Origin: Siphonodentalium dalli
Taxonomy: Eukaryota > Mollusca > Scaphopoda > Gadilida > Siphonodentaliidae
Length of the DNA stretch: 64,000 bases
Direction: 5' to 3'
NCBI GenBank assembly: GCA_032622095.1
Contig: CP136066.1
Span: 56,138,609-56,202,608, forward strand
Shown here: piece by piece, positions 22,897 to 32,987 of the stretch
Layout: the number at the start of each line of letters is the position of its first letter
Position numbering within the stretch: the stretch's first letter is position 1
The notes under the pieces: generated by a model
Seen by the model: only the letters and a program-made list of their open reading frames with translations
Database searches by the model: none
What the model was told of the DNA's origin: nothing
Position numbers and translations under genes: made by a program

Positions 22897-24482
22897 GTGA
22901 AGTATTTCAATATTGTATTATGTGTGAACCCATATAAATTTCCAACCCGAAAGTGTTAAGGGCCAGACGCACGTTTTGCCAAAATGTCCTGATATTTTTT
23001 GAATGGATTTGCTCAAAATCTGTCTGGTATTTCTATTTTTTAAAAGTTCGTACAAGCGATTATATTGTAACACCTTATTTAACAACAATCGATCCGTTAG
23101 CAAGTATAACTGCATTCACTGTACTTTGACAAAAACTCCTGTAAAATATAACGTTTTGAAAAGTGCAGTTTATGTATGTATTTATCATATCTGAAGAACT
23201 TGAGTGGAAAGTTATATTCTTGATTCATGTATTTTTATAATAATTGTTCACTTATAAACAATACAGTCAGCCGAAAACAATAGTATTCTGTTTGAGAATG
23301 GGCATGCCATGCCAATTGCTCAATGAAGAATTGGGATGAGATGAGTTCGAGGCCATCGGTTTTTATCCAAATACCAGCTGACCACTTTAGCTATATACCG
23401 TTGCCTATTTCCAGTTGACTTACTTCAGATATCATACGTTTGTCTTCATTGGATGAACATTTTGTGGCTGATTTAGTTGTAATTGTAATATATGGGGTAT
23501 GATGTCATGTCTCGTCATTGAACATTTAACAAGATATTATGACACAGATGATGCTTCTTCTCATAGGGCCAATACCAATGATATATTTGGTATATCGATT
23601 GATCTATTTTATTACTTATTATTATATATAGAGGATCTCACATGAGCTTCTATTTTATACGGAATTTATCAACCGAGTTCACTAAATTCGGTTTGAGCCG
23701 AGGTTTACCGAGGCTCAAATAGAATTTAGAGGACGAGGTTGATAAATTACGTATAAAATAGAACGAGTTTGAGATACTTTTTATCACATGATCATATAAT
23801 CGCTAAAATTTTATCGAAAAGAACAACAATTAACCGTGACTGCAGCCAGCGAACATTGTCACAAAGAGCAGCGTGACGTCATTGCACGCGACAATATTAC
23901 ACGTGTCTATTACGCTCGAATATTACATCGGAAAATAGTGCTAATCATGTGATAAAACAGTTTCTGGTACACATATCACATGTACAAAAAGAAAATGATA
24001 TTGTCAACCTGTCAACCGTATTAATATCCCTTGATTTGGTCTTCTCGTAATAACTGTTCAGATTACATGTAGAATGAAGATTAACCCAGATAAATTATGT
24101 TTTGAGAATGTCTTGCGATTTGTTCCTGGATTTATCCAAAACGCTCACCTGGCATTTATCCTTAATATGTGTCACCGCATGTTGTTTTCGTTTCCCCAAT
24201 ACAACCTGACTGTGAATGTGTTGGCACAGTTAACAGTTTTCTCAGACGAACGAACATGGTGGTTCGTTTTTAACCCTGATCGTAGTTTTGTACCTATTAG
24301 TTTAACCAGACCTATTATTTATTAAACGGTTGTGGATAATACAGAACATCATTGGGATAACTAATTTTAAGATATAAGGGAAAACTGACAACTTTAATTC
24401 GTAATCCCATTTGTTAATGTCATACCAAACTCCACGAAAGTCCTACAAGATATATCGGTGAAATCGGTAGGGATAATATATA
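22897..24482. other. Intron 5, 5' part
   Basis: Apart from the hairpin at 23633-23778 no feature is recognised. Confidence 0.45.
23633..23778. mobile_element. Foldback MITE, about 145 bp
   Basis: Left ttctattttatacggaattt, atcaaccgag and actaaatt pair with right aatttagag, aggttgat and aaattacgtataaaatagaa. The centre is ggtttgagccgaggttt. Arms are about 60 bp. Confidence 0.65.
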
Positions 24483-24631
24483 GAATATACGCATAGTGTT
24501 TCTGAATAACAAATTTAATACACTCGTGGCCATGGGATTGGCGATTTACACCACGAGCTTCAGCGAGTGGTGTAAATCGCCAATCCCACGTGTGGATTAA
24601 ATTTGTTATTCAGAAACACTATGCGTATATT
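24483..24631. mobile_element. Foldback MITE, about 149 bp, beside the 45-bp satellite
   Basis: aatatacgcatagtgtttct and the following gaataacaaattta pair with taaatttgttattc and agaaacactatgcgtatatt. The inner stem gattggcgatttacaccac / gtggtgtaaatcgccaatc closes a short loop. It ends 139 bp before the satellite begins. Confidence 0.75.
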
Positions 24632-24770
24632 TTGTTTATGCCACGATCTTTACAATGCGATGGATAAACACTTTTCAGTTCAAATTGTATGGAGAAAGTT
24701 TAATCCACTCTGCAAAGTTTAATCAACAGTAGGCACGTTTAATCAACAGGTGTTGATTAAATGTAAAATT

Positions 24771-26660
24771 TAAACACATGGCTTTATTTATATAGTAAGA
24801 TAGGCGATCGTGGTATAAACATTTGGCTTTATTTATATAGTAAGATAGGCGATCGTGGTAAAAACACATGGCTTTATTTATATAGTAAGATAGGCGATCG
24901 TGGTAAAAACACATGGCTTTATTTATATAGTAAGATAGGCGATCGTGGTATAAACACATGGCTTTATTTATATAGTAAGATAGGCGATCGTGGTATAAAC
25001 ACATGGCTTTATTTATATAGTAAGATAGGCGATCGTGGTATAAACACATGGCTTTATTTATATAGTAAGATAGGCGATCGTGGTAAAAACACATGGCTTT
25101 ATTTATATAGTAAGATAGGCGATCGTGGTATAAACACATGGCTTTATTTATATAGTAAGATAGGCGATCGTGGTATAAACACATGGCTTTATTTATATAG
25201 TAAGATAGGCGATCGTGGTATAAACACATGGCTTTATTTATATAGTAAGATAGGCGATCGTGGTATAAACACATGGCTTTATTTATATAGTAAGAAAGGC
25301 GATCGTGGTATAAACACATGGCTTTATTTATATAGTAAGATAGGCGATCGTGGTATAAACACATGGCTTTATTTATATAGTAAGATAGGCGATCGTGGTA
25401 AAAACACATGGCTTTATTTATATAGTAAGATAGGCGATCGTGGTATAAACACATGGCTTTATTTATATAGTAAGATAGGCGATCGTGGTATAAACACATG
25501 GCTTTATTTATATAGTAAGATAGGCGATCGTGGTATAAACACATGGCTTTATTTATATAGTAAGATAGGCTATCGTGGTATAAACACATGGCTTTATTTA
25601 TATAGTAAGATAGGCGATCGTGGTATAAACACATGGCTTTATTTATATAGTAAGATAGGCGATCGTGGTATAAACACATGGCTTTATTTATATAGTAAGA
25701 TAGGCGATCGTGGTATAAACACATGGCTTTATTTATATAGTAAGATAGGCGATCGTGGTATAAACACATGGCTTTATTTATATAGTAAGATAGACGATCG
25801 TGGTATAAACACATGGCTTTATTGATATAGTAAGATAGGCGATCGTGGTATAAACACATGGCTTTATTTATATAGTAAGATAGGCGATCGTGGTATAAAC
25901 ACATGGCTTTATTTATATAGTAAGATAGGCGATCGTGGTATAAACACATGGCTTTATTTATATAGTAAGATAGGCGATCGTGGTATAAACACATGGCTTT
26001 ATTTATATAGTAAGATAGGCGATCGTGGTATAAACACATGGCTTTATTTATATAGTAAGATAGGCGATCGTGGTATAAACACATGGCTTTATTTATATAG
26101 TAAGATAGGCGATCGTGCTATAAACACATGGCTTTATTTATATAGTAAGATAGGCGATCGTGGTATAAACACATGGCTTTATTTATATAGTAAGATAGGC
26201 GATCGTGGTATAAACACATGGCTTTATTTATATAGTAAGATAGGCGATCGTGGTATAAACACATTGCTTTATTTATATAGTAAGATAGGCGATCGTGGTA
26301 TAAACACATGGCTTTATTTATATAGTAAGATAGGCGATCGTGGTATAAACACATGGCTTTATTTATATAGTAAGATAGGCGATCGTGGTATAAACACATG
26401 GCTTTATTTATATAGTAAGATAGGCGATCGTGGTATAAACACATGGCTTTATTTATATAGTAAGATAGGCGATCGTGGTATAAACACATTGCTTTATTTA
26501 TATAGTAAGATAGGCGATCGTGGTATAAACACTTGGCTTTATTTATATAGTAAGATAGGCGATCGTGGTATAAACACATGGCTTTATTTATATAGTAAGA
26601 TAGGCGATCGTGGTATAAACACATGGCTTTATTTATATAGTAAGATAGGCGATCGTGGTA
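24771..26660. repeat. 45-bp satellite, 42 near-identical copies
   Basis: Unit: taaacacatggctttattta then tatagtaagataggcgatcg then tggta. Exactly 42 units fit 24771-26660. Only scattered substitutions occur, mostly t/a at the unit boundary plus a few singletons such as aagaaagg, ctatcg, gtgcta and cattgc. The period is 15 codons, so long frames stay open on the minus strand (24723-26084 and 26118-26624); these are by-products. It lies in intron 5 of the receptor gene. Confidence 0.97.
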
Positions 26661-26699
26661 TAAACTAGTATACGACGACGACGAACGTTTGCCTTATTA

Positions 26700-27092
26700 G
26701 ATACCTTTCGCAAAATCACGAATACGATTACGGATAGAGTATATTGTCCTAGTATAAGGTTGACTCCATCACAATTTACCTGCGATGGCTAATTGGTGAG
26801 ACGGCATATGCCCAACTATATTCAGTTACACATATATTTAACGGAAAGAGTAATATGTGTCTCTTGCAGACCCCATTTTCTTATCCGTGTGTAATACACC
26901 ACACGGATAATGTTAGAGTGCCCCAAGCAGGACCACTGGCACATTCTTGACAATTTGCACATAATTAAACTGCGTGGGTATATTTCGTCTCACATAAGAA
27001 CCCCCGTGCGTAAAGATTGAATTTTGGCCGTATACTGGCAGGATATTTTCATATCCGTAATCGTATTCGTGATTTTGCGAAAGGTCTCTATT
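26700..27092. mobile_element. Inverted-repeat element, about 390 bp
   Basis: 26702-26755 (cctttcgcaaaatcacgaat, acgattacggata, ..gtcctagtata) is inverted at 27036-27092 (tatactggcaggat, tatccgtaatcgt, attcgtgattttgcgaaagg). A short hairpin (ttatccgtgtg / cacacggataa) lies between at 26881-26909. Confidence 0.65.
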
Positions 27093-27856
27093 ATTCTATA
27101 TCGGACGTTTAGCATAAATTTCTGCTCATTTAAAATCAACAATGACTGTAGTAAAATGTCGCGTGAAATTAACCCGGTTTATTACATACAAAACATAAAC
27201 GTTTGTTCTGAACTCCACAAGAGGTGGCAACTGAAAGTAGTAATTAAGTTAGCACAAAGATGTTAGATTTTATCACAAAGACTACATAATTTCAAAATAA
27301 TGCGAACTCATTTGACCTCGCGACTTGTTAACCGTTCGTGTATTCTTTGAGCGTAAACAAACACAGATATAACGTCAGTTGCTCCTAATTACACGGCATA
27401 ACTGTTAGATTATAATACACCATTGCGCCTGTATGATATTACTCTTTCCAATAAAATATTATTTTGGATTGTTTTTTAAGGTAAAGTCGATTAAAATTAC
27501 CGAAAAATCCCGATTATTCACCAAAAACCACAGTGCACCATATCGTTCCAAATAGCAGTTACAAGTAAACACCTCAAAATAATAAGTCCCCATGATATTT
27601 TAGAAGATGTGGTAGTCAGAACGCGATGAAAATTTGGGATAATCTATCATATGTGACCAGCACAAATTACAGCTAATGCTTTGGTGAGTGGCTTTATGCT
27701 CGAATGAACATATGTAATCACCAATTGAATGGGAAGAGTCCAAAATTCACACAATAGAGGGAACATGTATGCTGGGCATTCGGATATGTTCAAATGTCAG
27801 AATTCTTCGTTAAAAATAGGCGTACATCTCCATTGTGACTTAGCACCTACTGCAAC
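27093..27856. other. Intron 5, unremarkable
   Basis: AT-rich, no exon, RNA gene or repeat recognised. Confidence 0.4.
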
Positions 27857-28366
27857 AATGGCTGCGGACACACGTACCACAGTAGCGATGGCATAGTAGG
27901 TGTGACAATTAATTATGGTAGAGTTTGGTGACAATTGGTCAACATAATTTATATGCCATATGGAGTCGTGTCGCGGGCCGCATTTTCGCACAGTGAGGAC
28001 TGACCAATTAACCCATTGAGTTTCACCAAGGTTGATCTCTACTCATTACGTTTAGCCACATTGTATTCTCTACGATACATAAAATTGCACGACCGATCGT
28101 CCAGAATTGTCTTGTGTGTTAGCATTAAAACATTGCGTGTTGAGTAACGATCAACAGCGACAAGACATTCGGTTTGATAAATCATTGAGATGTCGATCTC
28201 GACGCTGATAGAGCTTGGAAAAGACTCATTGTGTGAATGTGCGGCGGGCGACATGTCTCGCTATGGCACAGGAATATGACGACCATTTGTCACCAAAATT
28301 GCACCATAATTAATTGTCACACCTACTATGCCATCGCTACTGTGCTACGTGTGTCCGCAGCCAATG
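27857..28366. mobile_element. Inverted-repeat element, about 510 bp
   Basis: About 80-bp ends: ggctgcggacacacgtacca, cagtagcgatggcatagtag and gtgtgacaattaattatgg on the left return in inverse order at 28286-28364, ending cgtgtgtccgcagcc. The two ends differ at only a few positions. No coding content recognised inside. Confidence 0.75.
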
Positions 28367-29067
28367 TAAGCGAGCAGTCTACAACAAGTGGGTAATGACA
28401 CAAAGCGATATGATATTCCTCATCTACGAATTGGATACCCATGTCAGTATTTATTTCGGTGTCTACACAGCACCTACTAGGAGGGCACGGTGCCTCGAAG
28501 TATGGTTGTGGCACGGGTTATAAGTGATTCATGTAGTGTTAGTTACACGGGGATACAATGGTAATTGAGCAGTATTTAAATGAAATGTTATACCCTCAAC
28601 GGTTTTGTGACTTTTGAGTTGAGTTCTACCTATATGCACACACGGTGGTCACTCAAACAAGAAAGCACTCGGCGGATCGACAATACCGCATTATTCATGC
28701 CTAACATACTGGAGATACATGTAACATTTGCCGACGATCTTCTTTGGGATTCTGGAGGTACAATGTAATATATGAGGGAGGAAATTACTTATTTTGAGGC
28801 GTTTATATAGAAATCCACATTCATTAAATATTTAATCTTTCAATTGGTAGCATCATTATTAGTGATGTTATTTGCGGTTGATAATTATTATTCTACACCA
28901 TGATTTAAAAACAAAAGTTACTTTCATATCGCCTTCCGAATGTCCGTTGATGACCTATGACTATACGATATATAATTATTCAATCTATTCTAATTTCTCA
29001 GATATAATTTGTTGTTATGCATATCTCTCGAAACTGTTTGACATCTCTCATTGCGTTATGTTCACAG
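28367..29067. other. Intron 5, 3' end
   Basis: No feature recognised before the GPS mini-exon at 29068. Confidence 0.4.
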
Positions 29068-29114
29068 AAAGACCACATTGATGCGACGTGTGTTTATTGG
29101 AAATTTGACAACAG
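29068..29114 (+). CDS. Adhesion GPCR exon 6 (first half of GPS motif)
   Basis: 47-nt mini-exon: KDHIDATCVYWKFDN plus two bases (AG). 'C(V)(F/Y)W(K/D)F' is the start of the GPS, with the first conserved Cys and Trp. The acceptor is gcgttatgttcacag; the donor is ACAACAG|gtgaat. The trailing AG is completed by C of the exon at 32358 (AGC, Ser), giving KFDN-S-EVGGTWSTEGC. It is shorter than any reasonable open-reading-frame cut-off and was found by searching for the missing GPS half in the right phase. Confidence 0.92.
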
Positions 29115-29754
29115 GTGAATATTCGTCAACGAAACCGTATGTATATGTATATAAACCGTACAAACTACGCCTTTGAACTGGGATGCCCACTTCCAAAGTT
29201 TCAACTCCACTCGTCCCTGTACAGGCTGATTTAACACAGTGTTGCCATTGTATTCCCTTTCAGATATATTGGAATATATTTGTATTGTTCATTTGGATGA
29301 GCATTTTTGATCACCCTTGCGAAAAATTCTAAATTAGTAATTTGGAGGAAATATTCAGATAATACATTTGTTCATCACGTTTTCGATCTTATTGTTTTAA
29401 CAGTAGCCACACGAACAACCCGCCATAAATATTTAGACATTAAATGGTTAAATAATTCCATTTTATATCTACCTTGACTAGGAACCTTGGCACCATCTCC
29501 AATATTTCCAAAAGTTCCGATCTACAGTAATATATTCAATTATAGCATATGTTCCAATTACCTCTCTGGTCTGCTCCCTGTTTTGGTATCATATTAGTAC
29601 GTGTTACTAGGTTCTATACACAGGAAACATCTGGTTCCACGGGGTACCAAAACTGATTCTCATGTCTGTCCCAGTAGGGGAACCAAACAAAGAACCAAAC
29701 ATATATGTTTTGTTCTTCACGAAGAACCAGAATAAAGAACCAAATGAAGAACTA

Positions 29755-29904
29755 CAGTAATGCTCTAATTAATCGACTCCATAACCACAGCAGAATTATG
29801 GGTAATTTTTCAGGATTTAGTCGGAAATATGGCTTGTTGCCATTCCTGAAAAATTACCCATAATTCTGCTGTGGTTATGGAGTCGATTAATTAGGGCATT
29901 ACTG
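29755..29904. mobile_element. Tc1/mariner-like MITE, 150 bp
   Basis: Ends CAGTAATGCTCTAATTAATC and GATTAATTAGGGCATTACTG, flanked by TA on both sides. The arms are about 60 bp with few mismatches, through ccacagcagaattatgggta to ttttcagg. CAGT ends and a TA target site are characteristic of Tc1/mariner non-autonomous elements. Confidence 0.85.
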
Positions 29905-30838
29905 TACACATGTGATGGTTGTTCGAAGAATCAAGTTAAAGTATCAAATAAAGTACACAACATACATTCTGGTTCCACATGGAACCAAACTTGTTTATAA
30001 TTGTTGTCTTGATGGGAGAACAAAGGTGACCTGCATTCGTCCTCTATCGAGTTCACGGATAGAACCAGAACATGGAACCAAATAGTTACGTTGCGTTCCC
30101 CATTTGGTTCATTAAATGCCTACCAGGAAACAATTATGACTGCTTGTGGAACACAATGTTCCGTGACACTACGTGTAGGTTATAAGCACGTTTGCTGTGT
30201 CTTTATGTTATATTAGTTCGAATATGTTATACAATTTAAAATTATATCTCACGATGGTGGTTCACCGAATAGACACCGATGATGTTCTGATGCTCTGTAG
30301 TGTGAACAAAATAGTTACCCCCGCCAGCAATAAAATTATCATAATCAACAAATGACTCGAACACATGCAGTCTAAGCATGCGTGCATTGGTATTTCAAAT
30401 GAATCCCGCTTGATTAGAAGTCCCCATATCAACTTAACCCAAAATGCATGGACATATTGTTAAATTTTAGACTAGGACATATACATGTAAGCTAGGCCGT
30501 GGTCCCACACAAACCTGGACTTCGGTGGTTTCTTTGAAGCACCAAACTAAGGATTACCAGGTGGAACTAAAAAGTGTAAATCCAAACTGTGTGGTTTTAT
30601 GTTGGTATTTCGTTCTCCTGTGAACCAAATTTGGAGCTGTTTTCTTAGAGTATATGACTTAATATTGAGTTATGATATTTCATAAGTTCAGAGCTAATCA
30701 CATATAAATAATAGAATATTGTTTATTATTCTATGGTCTTAAATATCTCCAACAAGCATGTCCAACTGAGAAAATGATTGTCGCACAATATCATTTTATG
30801 AACTAACTACTCTGGACATGTGGCTGAACTTGACTTGA
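29905..30838. other. Intron 6 with ggaacca-type simple motifs
   Basis: From about 29600 to 30150, motifs such as gaaccaaa and ggttc recur irregularly on both strands (for example ggaaccaaac, aagaaccaaat, ggaaccaaat). No period or exon can be defined. Confidence 0.35.
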
Positions 30839-31745
30839 ATGAAGGCTCAAGACCAAAGCCTGCAACATCATTTCATCTTATGGCTTGTAGGGATGGTGGA
30901 GTTCCAAACCATGACATTCTATCCATTGATTATTGTGTCAATATGCCGAACGAACACGACGACAGATGGAACCCATGGACAGAATCGCCAATATAGGGAA
31001 ACAGACAATCTCCATTACGTAGGGGCAACACGATATACACTAAACATAGGCGCCCCTGCGACATATCGAGAAGACCTTATGTGGCGAAGGAGAAGACATA
31101 GCTATCGGACCAATTTACGGATTAGCGCGAGTAGATGTCGCCGAAAGATGACCATTGGAAGCTAATGCAGCGCGCAGACGAGAGGGGAGACCGATAGACG
31201 ACTTAGAGGATGACGTTCGCCTGATTGCGCAAGGTACGCCCCACCTGACCAGCCATGAAAAATGCCTCAGGCAGGCCACGTCAGCAACAACTATAAAGAA
31301 TCCCGGATTTTCGTAGCAAAATCAGTATGCTCTGGGACCTTCTCCCGTCGACACTATTATACCCGTACGACTGACGCAGATATACCAAGAAGAAAGGACG
31401 CTAGCAGCAAGATGGACGGAAATACGAGGTAAGCAAAACAATCTTGTATTTCCGAACAACGCATCCCTGATGTACCAACGACGAAGCAGACCCGACGACA
31501 GCATACGACAGGCCGATGAACGCAACTAGACATCAACCACGCCGACGACAGGAAGACGCACTCAACTTATGAAGTTAAGAGAAGACCCCGATTCATCCAG
31601 ATGACAGGAAGACGCACTCAACTTATGAAGACACGAGAAGACTCCGATTCACGCAGACGACAGGAAGACGAACCCAACTAGGAGAAGCCATACGACGAGG
31701 AAGATATTCTATTGAACTGTTTGTAAATAAATGATCAAATCATTT
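30839..31745. other. Compositionally distinct block of unknown origin
   Basis: Unlike the AT-rich neighbourhood it is richer in G, C and A, with many gacga/gaag words. It contains a tandem pair and a half of about 56 bp (gacaggaagacgcactcaac ttatgaag) at 31545-31675. Short frames such as that from 30839 to 31165 give Arg-rich translations without a recognisable domain. It ends near ctgtttgtaaataaatgatc, like a transcript end or a retroelement boundary. Possible retroelement fragment. Confidence 0.4.
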
Positions 31746-32357
31746 TAATGGTCTGAACGTTATATGTCCCCCGTCTTGGCACATTATTTTAGCAATGTTT
31801 AATCCCAATTGTAATTCAAGTTGAACAGTTTTGTTGAATCAGTTTGAACACGTCTATCTGTCAAACAGAACTAGCATAAACATATTTTATTTGCCATTTG
31901 TTTATTCAAGATATATAATATTGCAAATACGAGTTCAGCAACAAGAATATGGATATATGGATGTGATAGTAAGTTTATGATTACTTTGGCCAATTCGGGA
32001 TGCATGAATAATTATGAGTATGACCTCAAAAAAGTATCTGTGGCACATTGAGCAGAAATCACTTTATAAATGAAAGGGATTGGGCTGGTAGACATTATAA
32101 TAGAGAGAAATTTGGCTGGTTTACAGTATAATTGAGAGTTTCCTCTCTCTAAGGTTTCTGCATACAATTATATACTATTGACACATATTTGTCCTATGGT
32201 CTGGATTCAAGTCAGCCTAAACTAGAGTATCGTAACATTATCCCATAACATGCATCCGCTGGCCATGTATGAAGTATATCACTGAACCATTCCTTTACTT
32301 GAGCTGAGTATGTGGTTTATTTGATGTACACTATTGCGATTTCTTTACTTTACTTAG
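31746..32357. other. Intron 6, 3' end
   Basis: A short direct repeat pair (gggctggtagacattataat / ttggctggtttacagtataa) lies at 32089-32131. Otherwise nothing recognised. Confidence 0.4.
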
Positions 32358-32478
32358 CGAAGTCGGTGGTACATGGTCAACAGAGGGATGTGTACTAGTT
32401 CGTTCCACCGACAGCGAAACACATTGCGCATGCGATCACTTCACCAACTTTGCCATACTGATGAGCCCGAGTGAAACG
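32358..32478 (+). CDS. Adhesion GPCR exon 7 (second half of GPS, cleavage site, tethered agonist)
   Basis: One base plus 40 codons. EVGGTWSTEGCVLV holds the second GPS Trp and Cys; ETHCACDHFTNFAILM holds the CxC pair and the cleavage tripeptide. In this family, autoproteolysis occurs between residues 2 and 3 of His-Leu-Thr/Ser; here the tripeptide is His-Phe-Thr. The predicted new N-terminus TNFAILMSPSE is a typical tethered agonist (Stachel). The acceptor is gatttctttactttacttag; the donor is GAAACG|gtgagc, phase 0. Confidence 0.95.
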
Positions 32479-32883
32479 GTGAGCGTATATGTTGCAAATT
32501 GGAACATTAGCTGCCAACGATCCTATAAATATTAAGCTAAACTGGCGGCTATAATAATCTATCGAGGGACGTGAAATAATTGTAGTGATAATTGCAGACT
32601 TACGAATGTCTGGTGTTGGGGAACTCTTTAAAAAACAAATAAGATAAACTGAGGTACATATCAAGTGAACTGATTACAACTTTTAGTCAAGTTTATATAC
32701 GAAACACGTTGCGTGGTAAATTAAAAAAATATTGTTCTTCGAATAATACCTTTTCGAATCTCATTCGTCTCTTCGTCACCCGTGACATGGATTATATTTT
32801 TAAAGTTACAATTGCATAATCAAGCAATATAAGCATTCAAAACACCAGTTTGAAAAAATATTATTAAATACATTTGTTCGCAG

Positions 32884-32987
32884 GAGGGTATTCACAAGGA
32901 GATACTCAGCTACTTGTCAGCTGTTGGGTGTGGAATATCTATATTCGGGCTGGTGATGACAATAGCTGTCCATGCCGTTCTGTTGAA
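32884..32987 (+). CDS. Adhesion GPCR exon 8 (TM1)
   Basis: 34 codons plus two bases. HKEILSYLSAVGCGIS is followed by IFGLVMTIAVHAVLL, the typical B2 TM1 ('L..(I/L)SY(V/L)GC.(I/L)S...L'). The acceptor is catttgttcgcag; the donor is TTGAA|gtgagt. AA plus the G opening the next exon gives Lys. It lies only 405 bp after the GPS exon. Confidence 0.95.

Noticed and set aside
24723-26624. Long minus-strand open frames (15-residue MCLYHDRLSYYINKA-type repeats)
   Set aside because: The 45-bp satellite period is a multiple of three, so any stop-free frame stays open; no codon bias or non-repeat coding flank supports a protein.
24771-26660. CRISPR-like array
   Set aside because: No unique spacers; units are contiguous 45-bp satellite copies in animal DNA.
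28580-28768. Possible GPS exon (…FADDLLWDSG with a gtacaa donor)
   Set aside because: Lacks the conserved Cys; the true GPS exon was found at 29068 with matching phase.
30839-31165. 108-residue Arg-rich ORF as a gene
   Set aside because: No domain, no splice context, and it lies in a block that looks like a repeat fragment.
32318-32357. Read-through start of the GPS exon (frame ...YCDFFTLLSEVGG)
   Set aside because: Although open and containing a Cys, it is the polypyrimidine tract of the acceptor; the exon at 29068 supplies the proper CVYWKF in the correct phase.
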